Assembly: GCA_016714985.1 (NCBI GenBank)
Contig: JADKBS010000024.1
Coordinates: 1 to 64,000, forward strand
Source of the DNA: Saprospiraceae bacterium
Lineage (GTDB): Bacteria > Bacteroidota > Bacteroidia > Chitinophagales > Saprospiraceae
Direction: 5' to 3'
DNA: 64,000 nucleotides
Shown here one piece after another: positions 17,380 through 27,393 of the stretch. The notes beneath the pieces were generated by a model. That model worked only from the letters and a program-made list of their open reading frames with translations, was not told where the DNA came from and did not search any database. Position 1 is the first letter of the stretch, and every line of letters begins with the position of its first letter. A program made the position numbers and the translations under genes.

Positions 17380-20300
17380 ATGAACCTCAACAAGTTAGCA
17401 GCCCTTATTTTCACGCTATTCTTTGCGGGCAACCTCTTTGCACAGCGCCAAATTTCCGGCACGGTGACGGACGCCGCAACCAGTGAGCCGATGATTGGTG
17501 TGACCGTCTTTTTGAAGTCGTCACCCGGTATCGGTACTACCACCGAGTTGGACGGCAGCTTCCAACTCTCTTTGCCTGTTGGTGCTGATAACGTGCTGGT
17601 TTTCAGCTTTGTAGGCTATAAAGAGCAGGAGGTTGCCGTAGGCACGAGCAGCAAGTTTGATGTGGCGTTGGAAGCTGATGCCCAGCAATTGGGCGAGGTA
17701 GTGGTGACGGCGCTCGGCATCAAGCGGCAGAAACGGGAACTGGGCTACTCCACCGAATCGGTCAGCGGCAACGACGTGGTGCTGGCCACGGCGCCAAACC
17801 TTGTAAGTTCATTGAGCGGCAAATCGGCTGGGGTACAAGTCACATCACCAAACGGCGTGGAAGGCGGCACGACGCGCATCATCATCCGAGGCAACAACAA
17901 TATCAGTTCCAACAACGAGCCGCTCGTGGTGGTGGACGGCGTGCCCATTGAGAATGCACCCGGCATGACCGACGTTGGGCGCGGCGTTGACTGGGGCTCG
18001 GCCATCAATAACATCAACCCAAACGACATTGAGGACATAAACATCCTGAAAGGGCCAACCGCATCCGCACTTTACGGTTCACGCGGCGCCAACGGCGTGG
18101 TGCTCATCACCACCAAGCGCGGCCGGCAACAACCGGGCATTGGCATCAACTATGTGATGACGCACAAGGTCATCCAGCCCTTCCGCTATCGCGATGTGCA
18201 GAACACTTTTGGGGCGGGCGGCCCCATCAGCCTGAACGAACCGACCCTGCCCAAAACGCGGATGGCGTTTATATCTACCCAACCGAAGAACATGCCGTGG
18301 ACGGGCCTTATGGGAAAGCTACCACGGAGCTTTTTGGCTATTACTCAACTGGCGTGTCGTGGGGGCCTCGCATGGAAGGGCAGCAGGTGCGCTGGTGGGA
18401 CGGCGTCATGCGCAGTTTCGACCCGCAGCCGGACAACCTCAAGCTGTTTTTCAACGAAGGAAACACCACGACGCACAACCTCTCGTTTTCGGGCGGCAGC
18501 AAGGCGGGAACCATGCGCGTGTCGCTCACCCGCACCGACCACGATGCCATCGTGCCGAATAGCAAATTCAACCAAACGACCGTGAACATCGGCTCCCGGC
18601 TGGATATTTCGCAGAAATTGCATGCCGATATTTCCCTCTCCTACATCAATTACAATCGGCTGAACAGCCCCACCCTCGGCGACGACAACAACGGCAGCTT
18701 CGGCAAGGGCATCCTTTATTCCTGGCCGCGCAGCTACAAGGGGATTGAAAAGGAAATCAACATATTGCCGGACGGCACCCGAAACGATTACGGTGGCAAT
18801 TACCCCTATACTTTTGCCCCGCCACATCTTTGGTGGAACACCTACAAAAACAACACGGAACTCCGGCGCAACAAGCTCATCGGGGCGCTAGGCCTGACCT
18901 ACGACGTGACGGAGTGGCTGAACCTGACGGGCAGAATCGGCACCGACTTCAACCTTGACCAGTTCGAGACCCGAAACCAGCCCACGGACAGACTCGGTGT
19001 GCTGAACGGCTTCTATTCCAATGAGTTGGGGAAGGACGTGGTGCTGAACAACGAATTCCTTGTGACGGCTCATAAGGACAAAATCCGAGGCTCCAACTTC
19101 GATGTCCGCCTCTCGGTGGGCGGCACCCGCTGGCAGCGAGAGCGCTATGGCTTGCGGGGCAACAGTGGGCGTTGGGTAAACCCTTGGCTGTTCAATTTCA
19201 ACAATTACGACAATATTCAAACAGGCCCGACATTAGGGGAATTCCGCTTTGAGAAGGCCATAAATTCGCTGTACAGCTTTCTGAACCTCGGTTACCGCAA
19301 CTATTTGTTCCTCGAAGTGACGGGCCGCAACGACTGGACCTCGTCCTTGCCCAAGGGCAGCAATTCCTATTTTTACCCGTCCGCATCGTTGAGTTTCATT
19401 GCCACTGAAGCTTTTGATTTGAGCAAAATCAAGTGGCTGAGTTTCCTCAAACTACGAGGCGCTTACGCACAAACGGCGACCGATACCGACCCGTATCAAG
19501 TGGATTTTGTTTATTCGACGGGCACCTTTGGTGGAAGCCAAACGGCCAGCTTGCCAACCACCATTCCGCCAATCGGCCTTAAGCCTCAGCAGGCTAACTC
19601 CTATGAAATGGGCGCCACCATCGGCCTTTTCAACGACCGGGTGAACCTTGACATGACCTACTATCATATCCGCTCGTTTGACCAAATATTGAATTCGCCC
19701 CTACCCGCCTCGTCGGGTGCCGACCAAATCCGCATCAATACGGGCCAGTTGGAAAACAAAGGCATTGAGGCCATCATGAACGTGACGCTGCTAGAGCGCA
19801 AGGGCTTTTTCTGGCAAACGGGCTTCAACTTTGCCCGCAACCGCAACTACGTGGTGAGCCTAGGCGATGGTGCCAAAATCCTCGAACTGGCCAATATCTG
19901 GGGGCTGAACGGCCCGGCCATCGCCGTGCGGGAAGGCGAACAGTATGGCACCATCGTTGGCTACGATTACGTCCATCACGAGGGCACTGGGAAGCCCATC
20001 CTCAACGACGATGGCACGTTGTACCAGATTTCGGAGAGCCGGGTGCCAATAGGCAATGCCTCGCCGAAGTTCACGGGCGGCTGGACGATGCGCCTCGGCT
20101 TCAAGGGCCTGACGCTCAGCACTTTAGTGGATACCAAATGGGGTGGCGATGTCTATGCCGGCTCCTATGTCATCGGCCTACAGACCGGCCAAAGCCCCGA
20201 AACACTGAAGGAACGCCTCAATGGCGAAGGCCTGCCCTTCACCGACCCCAGCGGCAAGACCAGCAATATCGGCGTGGTGCTCGACGGCGTCTATGCCGAT

Positions 20301-20645
20301 GGCACACCCAACGACAAGGTAGTGCATTATTATTTCAAATACATCGGCAACACGGGCGGCTGGGGGCGATTCATTACCACGCCGGGCATCCTCGAAAACA
20401 CTTGGGTGAAAATGCGGGAAGTCGTGTTGGCTTACCAAGTGCCTGAGAAGTTGCGGAGCAAAACCAAGGTTTTCCAAGACCTGACTGTTTCGCTGACAGG
20501 TCGCGACCTGTTCTACATCTACACCACCCTACCAGACCGCATCAACCCGGAAGGCTCGAATGGCGCGGGCAATGCACAGGGGCTGGAATGGGCGTCGTTC
20601 CCTAGCACGAGGAGCTTTGCAATTGGGGTGAACGCGTCGTTTTAG
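17380..20645 (+). CDS. SusC/RagA TonB-dependent outer-membrane transporter (one frameshift)
   Basis: About 1088 residues. It has a signal peptide (LFFAGNLFAQ), a carboxypeptidase-like domain (ISGTVTDAATSEPMIGVTV), the SusC box LGEVVVTALGIKRQKRELGYS, a plug (EPLVVVDGVPIE, ILKGPTASALYGSRGANGVV) and a beta-barrel ending RSFAIGVNASF. The frame changes near 18250, where QNADGVYIYPTEEHAVDGPYG is the expected continuation; a single-base error in a C or A run explains it. It probably works with the SusD at 11653, although the order is reversed. The adjacent PNGase-like enzyme suggests N-glycan or glycoprotein substrates. Confidence 0.93.
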
Positions 20646-20677
20646 GTTTTAATTTTTTGATTTTCAAACCGCTGTAG

Positions 20678-20836
20678 TTGATATAAGATATAAGACATCG
20701 GACGTAAGATTTTAGATATGATGGGCAGGGATGACCCTTGAACAATCAAGGATTGGCCTCATGCACCACGAGACCCTTCAATTGCACCTCGTCAATCCAA
20801 ATCTGAAATCTGAAATCTTACGTCTTATATCTTAAA
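20678..20836. repeat. Inverted repeat downstream of SusC
   Basis: ATATAAGATATAAGAC and GGACGTAAGATTTTAGAT on the left match AATCTGAAATCTTACG and TCTTATATCTTA on the right as inverted words. It lies between the convergent SusC and rep genes and may act as a terminator or mRNA 3' end for both. Confidence 0.6.
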
Positions 20837-20853
20837 TAAAATACTCACCATAC

Positions 20854-22284
20854 TTACCTACTTACCATCCTTATGCTCTCCTCCATTGCCTGAATCCTTG
20901 GCTGGTACTTCTGCATGATTTCGCCGAAAATATTTGGGTGTTGGTCAACGATGGCTTGGCGAACGAGGTCACGAAGCACCTTGTCCTTGCGGTAGTCTTC
21001 CAGTTCCAGCGGCTTTTTATTGGACTTTTCCTTTTTCTCCAAAATGACCTTGGCGTAGGGGTTGTCCTTCAGGCTGTCAATGGCGAGTGCTGTCACTTCA
21101 GGCTGATCGGTAGTCAGTGCCTTTATTTGGTCGTTGATGCGCTGGGCTGTTTCTTCGCGTAGTGACTCCAACTCACGTTGGAGGGTCTCTACTACCCTAC
21201 CCTTTTCGTTGGCAGTGGCCTGTCGTTTGATTTCCTCTTCTTTGGGGTCGGTGTAACCATTGCGCAGTGCATTGATGAAGAAGCCGGGAATGCTGGACTT
21301 GACTTGATTGCTGGCTTTGGCACGGCGCGTTACGCGGAGCGCGGTATCCAATTGTTCCTCTGAATACTGTGCGAGCAGATCCATGAAAACGGAAGGTGTG
21401 ACGCCCAGTTTTTGCACCACCTCCTCGTGGAATTTTTCGAAAAGCAGGTCTTTTTTGGTTTTTACAAGCATATCAGGTGCTTCCTGAACTTCCTTCTGTG
21501 AGGGAAATGGGATTTCCAGCGTGCGCTCCATACTGGCGCGCATGTGGGGTACTTCGTTGTCGGGCTTGCGATGGAAAAGGAATCGGAGGCTAACCACTTT
21601 CTTGCCCTCTTTCAGCTTCTCTACGTCCCTTATTTGAATGTCGGTGTGGTCGTTGATGTCCTTTATGGCGGGTTTTATGACCCATCGGAAAAAGTCAGGG
21701 AAGCGTGGGTATTCCTTCGTTATCTCGAACATCCGCTTGATTTCTTCCACATCAATGGTGCGCTCGCCGATGCTTTCGTACTGCTTCAGAAGTTCATAAA
21801 CCCGGATGGGGTAAGCGCCCAGTTTCACGACGTTCCGTAGGTCGTAGGCCGTAAAATTGCGCTGCAATTGCAGGAAGAAAGGCTTCATTTCCTGCTCAAT
21901 GGTCACATCAATGTACTCTTGGCTATCGCTGGCCTTGGATTCTTGCCCATCCTTCATGTAGTCAATCTTGCGGAGGATGTGGTACTGTACCTCGCGGGCC
22001 GTCCCTTCCTTCTCATAGCTGACGTAGAACGACTTGCTCATGATGCTCTTTGCCGCCTCCCGCAATAGGTGGTAGCTCTGGTTCGATTTGAGGTTGAATG
22101 CCTTGATGACATCGCGATACCATACGCGATAGACCTGAAAATCGTCGTCGTCGCGCTTTATTTGCGAAAGGATGCTGAGGAAGAACCGCGTTTCCCAAAT
22201 ATCGAAGCGGTACCGCGATTCGATAAGTTGGTTGGCTTTTTTAATGACAACGATGCCCCCCGATTTGCGCTTTTTCTTTGCCAT
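20854..22284 (-). CDS. Plasmid replication initiator, Rep_3 family
   Basis: A 476-residue protein starting MAKKKRKSGGIVVIKKANQLIESRYRF in pieces and containing two winged-helix halves: DIWETRFFLSILSQI with YRVWYRDVIKAFN, and LGAYPIRVYELLKQY with IDVEEIKRMF. This is the Rep_3/RepB pattern of theta-replicating iteron plasmids. The C-terminal 180 residues are an added helical region (RELESLREETAQRINDQ, coiled-coil-like). The ATG at 22284 lies just downstream of iterons and inverted iteron copies. It is followed upstream by partition genes in the same orientation. It marks this DNA as plasmid or chromid backbone. Confidence 0.93.
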   Translation of the reverse strand: MAKKKRKSGGIVVIKKANQLIESRYRFDIWETRFFLSILSQIKRDDDDFQVYRVWYRDVIKAFNLKSNQSYHLLREAAKSIMSKSFYVSYEKEGTAREVQYHILRKIDYMKDGQESKASDSQEYIDVTIEQEMKPFFLQLQRNFTAYDLRNVVKLGAYPIRVYELLKQYESIGERTIDVEEIKRMFEITKEYPRFPDFFRWVIKPAIKDINDHTDIQIRDVEKLKEGKKVVSLRFLFHRKPDNEVPHMRASMERTLEIPFPSQKEVQEAPDMLVKTKKDLLFEKFHEEVVQKLGVTPSVFMDLLAQYSEEQLDTALRVTRRAKASNQVKSSIPGFFINALRNGYTDPKEEEIKRQATANEKGRVVETLQRELESLREETAQRINDQIKALTTDQPEVTALAIDSLKDNPYAKVILEKKEKSNKKPLELEDYRKDKVLRDLVRQAIVDQHPNIFGEIMQKYQPRIQAMEESIRMVSR

Positions 22285-22310
22285 TGTTTGTATCAGTAAG
22301 CTGACTAAAT

Positions 22311-22355
22311 GTGAGGGAATTGGGATAGAACTCGGTAGGGTGAGAAAATTGGGAC
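22311..22355. promoter_or_regulatory. Two inverted iteron copies before rep (probable autoregulatory operator)
   Basis: GTGAGGGAATTGGGA (22311-22325) and GTGAGAAAATTGGGA (22340-22354) are inverse copies of the iteron core TCCCAATTTTCTCAC. They lie 27-70 bases upstream of the rep start, where Rep dimers commonly repress their own promoter in iteron plasmids. Confidence 0.7.
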
Positions 22356-22400
22356 AAAAAAAAGCCTGCTTAATTTCACATCCCCGCCCAAGCTGCGCCC

Positions 22401-22570
22401 GCTTTCCCATTTTCCTCACTTCAAGACCCAAATATCTCACTTATTTCCAATTATCTCACCATTTTTCCCAAAAAACTCATACTTGTTCCCAATCTCCTCG
22501 CATTATGCCCCAAATCTCTCACCTCATATTCCCATTTTTCTCACCTATTGCCCCAAGTCTCTCACATTTG
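22401..22570. repeat. Iteron array, probable replication origin
   Basis: Eight copies of a CCCAnnTnTCTCAC unit lie head to tail. The CTCAC cores (two are CTCAT and CTCGC) start at 22415, 22436, 22455, 22476, 22497, 22518, 22540 and 22561, a spacing of 19-22 and mostly 21 bp, two helical turns. This phasing next to a Rep_3 gene is the hallmark of an iteron-controlled theta origin. No clear DnaA box was found by eye. Confidence 0.88.
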
Positions 22571-22630
22571 AGATTGCAAGGCATTGATTGTCAAAGGATT
22601 GCAGTGTCGTAAAAAGATAAAACAACGCGT

Positions 22631-22673
22631 AAAAAAAAAAACACCAACAAAAGCAATTGTCTTTGTTGGTGTT
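22631..22673 (-). terminator. Terminator of the partition genes
   Basis: AACACCAACAAA (22640-22651) and TTTGTTGGTGTT (22662-22673) pair over 12 bp. On the minus strand the stem is followed by a run of about ten T. It lies downstream of the partition protein gene that ends at 22730. Confidence 0.8.
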
Positions 22674-22729
22674 GGTGACATTGGAATAGGAATAAAATGA
22701 AAGCGTAGGATTTGAGACGCCCCCAAATC

Positions 22730-23119
22730 CTACGCCAACCCCAAATCGCGCTCAATGAGCATCTCAACATAGTGCATGATGTCCGAATCCTGTTCAATGG
22801 CCTTGATTTTCAGCTTTTTATGGGTCGCTGGGTGAATGTCCACCGAAAGGCGCACTTTTCTCACGGGAGCTTCTTCGGCCTCACGGTTGCGTTTGACAGG
22901 CGAAGGTGGAGAGATTTGGGATTGCTTTGCCGGAGCCTCCACTGTCTTCGGGGCTTTTTCAGCCTTTTTCGGCGCATCTTCTTTCGCAACTGGCGGATTG
23001 ACAACCGCTACCGTCTTTGCGTCGTGAATCTGCTTTACGGCGCTCTCAATGTCATCCACGGAGAACTGTTTAGGTTGAACATCCAGTGTTCGCTTGATAT
23101 TGAAGGTTTTCTTTGCCAT
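22730..23119 (-). CDS. Ribbon-helix-helix partition protein (ParB/ParG-like role)
   Basis: A 129-residue protein. The N-terminal half is basic and Pro/Ala/Lys-rich (AEKAPKTVEAPAKQ), hence flexible. The C-terminal 45 residues (KVRLSVDIHPATHKKLKIKAIEQ, then IMHYVEMLIERDL) fit a ribbon-helix-helix DNA-binding fold. It lies directly downstream of parA in the same orientation, the usual place of the centromere-binding partner in type Ib-like systems. Annotated ParB of the large HTH type is not present. The role is inferred from fold and context. Confidence 0.8.
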   Translation of the reverse strand: MAKKTFNIKRTLDVQPKQFSVDDIESAVKQIHDAKTVAVVNPPVAKEDAPKKAEKAPKTVEAPAKQSQISPPSPVKRNREAEEAPVRKVRLSVDIHPATHKKLKIKAIEQDSDIMHYVEMLIERDLGLA

Positions 23120-23187
23120 TTATTGCTGCTTTAGTGAGAAATTTGGGAATAGCTGCAATTCCCAAATCCCTCCATGTTCCCAATTTT

Positions 23188-23868
23188 CTAACCTTTTGAT
23201 TTTGCGAGTTTCTTGATAGTCTTCTCAATTTCCTTGGTCAAAGCCTCCATTTCAGCCTTGGCGCTCTTGTCCTTTAGTTCTGCGACCCCCAGCCCTTGAA
23301 CGGTCGCTTCCTTGTAGGCTACCCTTGATGAGACCTTGGTATCGAAGAGTTTTACTCCCATCTCTTTGATTGTTTCGCCTATTTCCCGATCGAGGTTCAC
23401 CCGGTCATTGTACTTGTTCAGTACCACGCAAAGCTCAACCGTTCCGCCCATCGCCTGCTTGGTAATCTGTGCTTCGGTGTACCTTTTCAGGAAAGTGTCG
23501 AGTGCCCAAACGTCTGTTGCACTGGCCAGGATTGGTGTTAAAACCAGGTCGCTCATGATGATGATACGGGTGGTCAGTTCGGTCAGTGCGGGTGTGCCAT
23601 CAATAATGACGAGGTCGTACTTTTTGCCCAGTTTGTTCAAAATCTGGTCAGAAATCGTGTCGGGATTGATGAGGAATACGGGCACCTCTGGGACACTACT
23701 TGCTTCAATAGACGACCTAACGCCCGACCATTTCATAGAGGTTTGTTGCTCCACATCGGTATCAGCCAAGCAAAGGCTGTAGCCTTTTTTTGCGAGCATT
23801 ACGGCGAGGTTTTGAGCCAAAGTGCTCTTCCCTACCCCACCTTTTAGGTTAGTGACGGAGATTATCAT
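23188..23868 (-). CDS. parA: ParA-family partition ATPase
   Basis: A 226-residue ATPase with the deviant Walker A motif KGGVGKST (residues 9-16) and signature Lys9, Walker A-prime LCLADTDVEQQTS and Walker B DLVIIDGTPAL. There is no N-terminal helix-turn-helix, so it is of the short ParA (type Ib) kind. ParA moves plasmid copies over the nucleoid together with a centromere-binding protein. The ATG at 23868 is chosen because the upstream 12 codons are AT-rich leader. It is adjacent to a repeat-rich region likely to hold the centromere. Confidence 0.9.
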   Translation of the reverse strand: MIISVTNLKGGVGKSTLAQNLAVMLAKKGYSLCLADTDVEQQTSMKWSGVRSSIEASSVPEVPVFLINPDTISDQILNKLGKKYDLVIIDGTPALTELTTRIIIMSDLVLTPILASATDVWALDTFLKRYTEAQITKQAMGGTVELCVVLNKYNDRVNLDREIGETIKEMGVKLFDTKVSSRVAYKEATVQGLGVAELKDKSAKAEMEALTKEIEKTIKKLAKSKG

Positions 23869-23879
23869 AAGTTGTTGTT

Positions 23880-24330
23880 GTTTGTTCAAGTAATTGATAT
23901 ACAAGTACTTGTGTTTAAGTACATAAGTACTGTACTTAAATAGTAAGCAAATTTATCGTTTGCTTACTTTTGTTTAAGTATGTAAGTACGGCGCTTAAAA
24001 TACAGTAAAATGATTTTGCGTTGTTGATGTAAAGATACTTGTGGTAAGTATCTTCACATCAACCGTACTTGCGTATGGTGATGCAAAGTTAGCAATACGT
24101 AGCTAAGTGTCAAAATTAAATAAGTAAATAATTTTAAGAGTATGGTGAGTAGATGAGGAAGTAATTATAATACTCTTGTACTTAGGTAAGTATAGTAAGT
24201 AAAAGTGTAAGAAGATTATGTAAGTAGATAAGTATGGCTTGTAAGTTTAAAATATTAAGTATATAAGTAAGTACGTATCATGCTTATCTACTTAATTGAG
24301 AGATGGACAAAAAGTATCCGCAACAACATG
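23880..24330. repeat. AT-rich repeat region, candidate centromere (parS) and parA operator
   Basis: About 450 bases without genes are filled with TAAGTA and AAGTAC words. Two partly alike units start at about 23912 and 23971 (GTTTAAGTACATAAGTAC and GTTTAAGTATGTAAGTAC). Inverted repeats include GTAAGCAAA with TTTGCTTAC (23944-23968) and AAGATACTT with AAGTATCTT (about 24031-24053). Further TAAGTA words continue to 24293. Position upstream of parA fits a centromere and autoregulatory site. Confidence 0.6.
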
Positions 24331-24418
24331 AGTAGCCAGATTTTTTCTTTTGCTTTGCCTTTCGAAAAAATAGGGTAGGGGAGCCTCCCAATTTCCTACA
24401 CCTTTAATTCCACCTAAC

Positions 24419-26071
24419 ATGAAGAACAATGTGCTGAAAGTGCATCCCAAGGACAATATCATCGTCGCCCTGCAGGACTTGCCAGTGGGTATTCAAATAG
24501 CTTTGGATGGCAACGCCATCCAATTATTGGAAGCCATCCCGACCAAACACAAGTTTGCAGCGCACGATTTTGCCTATGGCGACGAAATCACCATGTACGG
24601 CGTGCGCATCGGGCGTGCAGTGCGTCCCATACCCACTGGCACCCGCATCAGCCGCGATAATGTGACCCATGACTCGGAGGAATACCACGTCGGAGAGCGG
24701 AAGACCGACTGGCCAGCGCCCGATGCCTCGAAGTTCGCAAACCGAACCTTCTTGGGCTACCACCGCCCCGATGGCAAGGTCGGTACCCGCAACTATTGGC
24801 TCGTCATTCCCCTTGTTTTCTGTGAAAATCGAAATATCGAGGTCATCAGGGAAGCCATGCTGGAGCCACTAGGCTACCTCACAGGGCGCAGTTTTTCGGT
24901 TGATGTTGCGAAGCTCGTCCAACTTCATGGCAGTGGGGTAGGGGAGGAGGGGCTTTTGGCTATCGACATCGTTCAGGATATCGCCGAGTTGCAGCGGAAC
25001 CGCCCGTTTCCCAACGTGGACGGCATCAAATTCCTGACCCACGACGGCGGCTGCGGCGGTACACAGCAAGATTCCCAAGCGCTTTGTCGGCTCTTGGCGG
25101 GGTACGTCCTAAATCCAAATGTGGCTGGGGCTACCGTGCTCTCCCTCGGCTGCCAGCATGCCCAGATTGACCTCTTGAAAGAGGCTTTGGATGCATTTGA
25201 TCCGAACCACGGCAAGCCAGTTTTCTATTTGGAACAGCAAAAGAGCCGCTCTGAGCGCGATTTCATATCGGATGCAGTGCGTCACACCTTTGTCGGCCTG
25301 ACACGGGCAAACCTGCTGGAAAGGCGTCCTGCGCCCCTGTCGAAAATCGTCGTGGGGCTGGAATGTGGCGGTTCCGACGGTTTCAGTGGCATTTCCGCCA
25401 ATCCGGCGCTCGGTCACACCTCAGACTTGCTGGCCGTTTTGGGTGGTACGACCATCCTCAGCGAGTTCCCGGAACTGAACGCCGTGGAGCAGAACCTGAT
25501 TGACCGCTGCACAACGGAAGAGAACGCTCAAAAATTTGCGCAACTGATGCATAGCTACTCGCAACGGGCACAAGAGGCCGGTTCCGGCTTCGACATGAAC
25601 CCCTCGCCGGGCAATATCCGGGACGGCCTCATCACCGATGCCATGAAATCGGCAGGCGCTGCGAAGAAGGGTGGGAACAGTCCCGTGACCGACGTGCTGG
25701 ACTATACCGAGCAGGCCACCAAGTCCGGCCTCGCCTTGCTCTGCACCCCTGGCAATGACGTGGAGAGTACCACGGCCGAGGTGGCTAGCGGCGCCAATCT
25801 CGTCGTGTTCACCACCGGCCTTGGCACCCCGACTGGGAACCCCATTGCGCCCGTGATTAAAATGAGCACGAACACGGCCTTGGCCCGCCGGATGAGCGAC
25901 ATCATAGACATTGACGCAGGAACCGTCATTTTCGGCGAGGATACCATCGAAACCAAGGGCGAGGAGTTGCTGGAACTGATGATTCGGGTAGCGAGCGGCG
26001 AGGCGATGACCCACTCGGAGCGGCTCGGGCAGGATGATTTTATCCCTTGGAAGCGGGGGGTGTCGCTGTAA
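24419..26071 (+). CDS. uxaA: Altronate dehydratase UxaA
   Basis: A 550-residue enzyme that dehydrates D-altronate to 2-keto-3-deoxygluconate in galacturonate catabolism. The N-terminal SAF-like domain (residues 1-95) carries HDFAYGDEITMYGVRIGRAV; the large domain has GYHRPDGKVGTRNYWLVIP, THDGGCGGTQQDS, LECGGSDGFSGISANPA and GANLVVFTTGLGTPTGNP. Length and motifs fit the fused form. The frame is intact. It is followed 85 bp later by uxuA, so both uronate branches may be co-expressed. Confidence 0.95.
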   Translation: MKNNVLKVHPKDNIIVALQDLPVGIQIALDGNAIQLLEAIPTKHKFAAHDFAYGDEITMYGVRIGRAVRPIPTGTRISRDNVTHDSEEYHVGERKTDWPAPDASKFANRTFLGYHRPDGKVGTRNYWLVIPLVFCENRNIEVIREAMLEPLGYLTGRSFSVDVAKLVQLHGSGVGEEGLLAIDIVQDIAELQRNRPFPNVDGIKFLTHDGGCGGTQQDSQALCRLLAGYVLNPNVAGATVLSLGCQHAQIDLLKEALDAFDPNHGKPVFYLEQQKSRSERDFISDAVRHTFVGLTRANLLERRPAPLSKIVVGLECGGSDGFSGISANPALGHTSDLLAVLGGTTILSEFPELNAVEQNLIDRCTTEENAQKFAQLMHSYSQRAQEAGSGFDMNPSPGNIRDGLITDAMKSAGAAKKGGNSPVTDVLDYTEQATKSGLALLCTPGNDVESTTAEVASGANLVVFTTGLGTPTGNPIAPVIKMSTNTALARRMSDIIDIDAGTVIFGEDTIETKGEELLELMIRVASGEAMTHSERLGQDDFIPWKRGVSL

Positions 26072-26155
26072 ATAAGCTACCGTTCCGAGTTGCGGGAAAT
26101 CCCTTTCTTTGCACCTGCCCAACTCGAAACTCGAAACTTAAAACTGGAAACTTCT

Positions 26156-27324
26156 ATGTTTTTGATGGAACAAACCATGCGATGGTACGGCCCCGAAGAC
26201 CCTGTCACCCTTTGGCACATCCGCCAGGCGGGCTGTACGGGGGTTGTCACGGCGCTGCACCATATAGATTACGGCGACGTCTGGCCTGTCTCGGAAATCG
26301 AGAAGCGCAAAAAGCAGATAGAGGCGATTGGTATGACCTGGACGGTAGTGGAGAGCCTGCCCGTACACGAGGACATCAAAAGCAGACGGGCAACTGGAAG
26401 GGTTTTATCAAAAACTACAAGGCTAGCATGCGCAACCTAGCCCAATGCGGCTTGAAGATCATCACCTACAACTTCATGCCCGTGCTCGACTGGCTGCGCA
26501 CCGACACGGCCTTCCCCCTGCTAGATGGCAGCCGCACCCTGCGCTTCGACCGCTTGGCCTTCATCGCGTTCGACTTGTTTTTGTTGAAAAGACCGGGGGC
26601 GGAAAAGGATTATCCAGCCGAAGAAATTGCGGCGGCAAAGGCCAAGTTCAATGGCATGACCAACGAGTTCAAGCGGGTTTTGTACGAAAATATGCTGCTG
26701 GGCCTGCCCGGCGACGACGAATCTTTTACGGCCTTAGAAGTGCTGGAGGCTTTGGATGGCTACGCCAAGATCGGCCCGAAGGAATTGAAAAAGCACCTCT
26801 TCGACTTCCTTCAGGCGGTGGTGCCAGTGGCCGAGGAGGTGGGCCTTAAAATGGCCATCCACCCCGACGACCCGCCGTTTCAGGTACTTGGCCTACCAAG
26901 GGTTGTATGCACGGAAAAGGACGTTGAAGAACTGCTGGCTGCTGCCCCGTCGCCAGCCAATGGCCTCTGCTTCTGTACGGGCAGCTACGGCTCCCGACCC
27001 GACAACGACGTGGCGGCGATGGTGAAAAAATTTGGCGACCACATCCACTTCCTGCACCTGCGCAATACCAAGCTCGAACCGAATGGCGGCTTCCACGAGG
27101 CCGACCACCTCGGCGGTGACACCGACATGCCCGCCGTCGTCAGGGAGGTGCTGGCCATCATGCAGCGCCGAAAACTGAGCATCCCCATGCGCCCCGACCA
27201 CGGCCACCAGATGCTCGACGACCTCGACAAGAAGACCTACCCCGGCTACTCTGCCATCGGACGACTGCGGGGATTAGCGGAGTTGAGGGGGTTGGAGAAG
27301 GGATTGTCATATTCGATGGGGTAG
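26156..27324 (+). CDS. uxuA: Mannonate dehydratase UxuA (one frameshift)
   Basis: About 390 residues. It dehydrates D-mannonate to 2-keto-3-deoxygluconate in glucuronate catabolism. It begins MFLMEQTMRWYGPEDPVTLWHIRQAG, continues KNYKASMRNLAQCGLKIITYNFMPVLDW in pieces, and has the metal-site segments MAIHPDDPPF, FCTGSYGSRPDNDV, HFLHLRNTK and MRPDHGHQMLDDL. The frame breaks near 26378, where a run of four A should be five (DIKKQTGNWKGF expected); a sequencing error is likely. It pairs with uxaA and could use glucuronate released from xylan by GH67. Confidence 0.94.
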
Positions 27325-27326
27325 TT

Positions 27327-27374
27327 TTGTCCGTTTGAATTTGCTGTTGGCCAATAGCAAACTCAAACGGACAA
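27327..27374 (+). terminator. Hairpin after uxuA
   Basis: TTGTCCGTTTGAATTTGCT (27327-27345) and AGCAAACTCAAACGGACAA (27356-27374) pair with one mismatch around a 10-base loop. It begins two bases after the uxuA stop. There is no strong T-run. Confidence 0.6.
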
Positions 27375-27393
27375 CCCTCTAAATACATACATC

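Noticed and set aside
22401..22570. A CRISPR-like array
   Set aside because: The units are about 21 bp without separate spacers and lie next to a Rep_3 gene, so they are iterons.
23880..24330. A gene or RNA in the AT-rich gap
   Set aside because: No ORF of useful length, no tRNA-like fold and no conserved RNA were seen; repeated words dominate.
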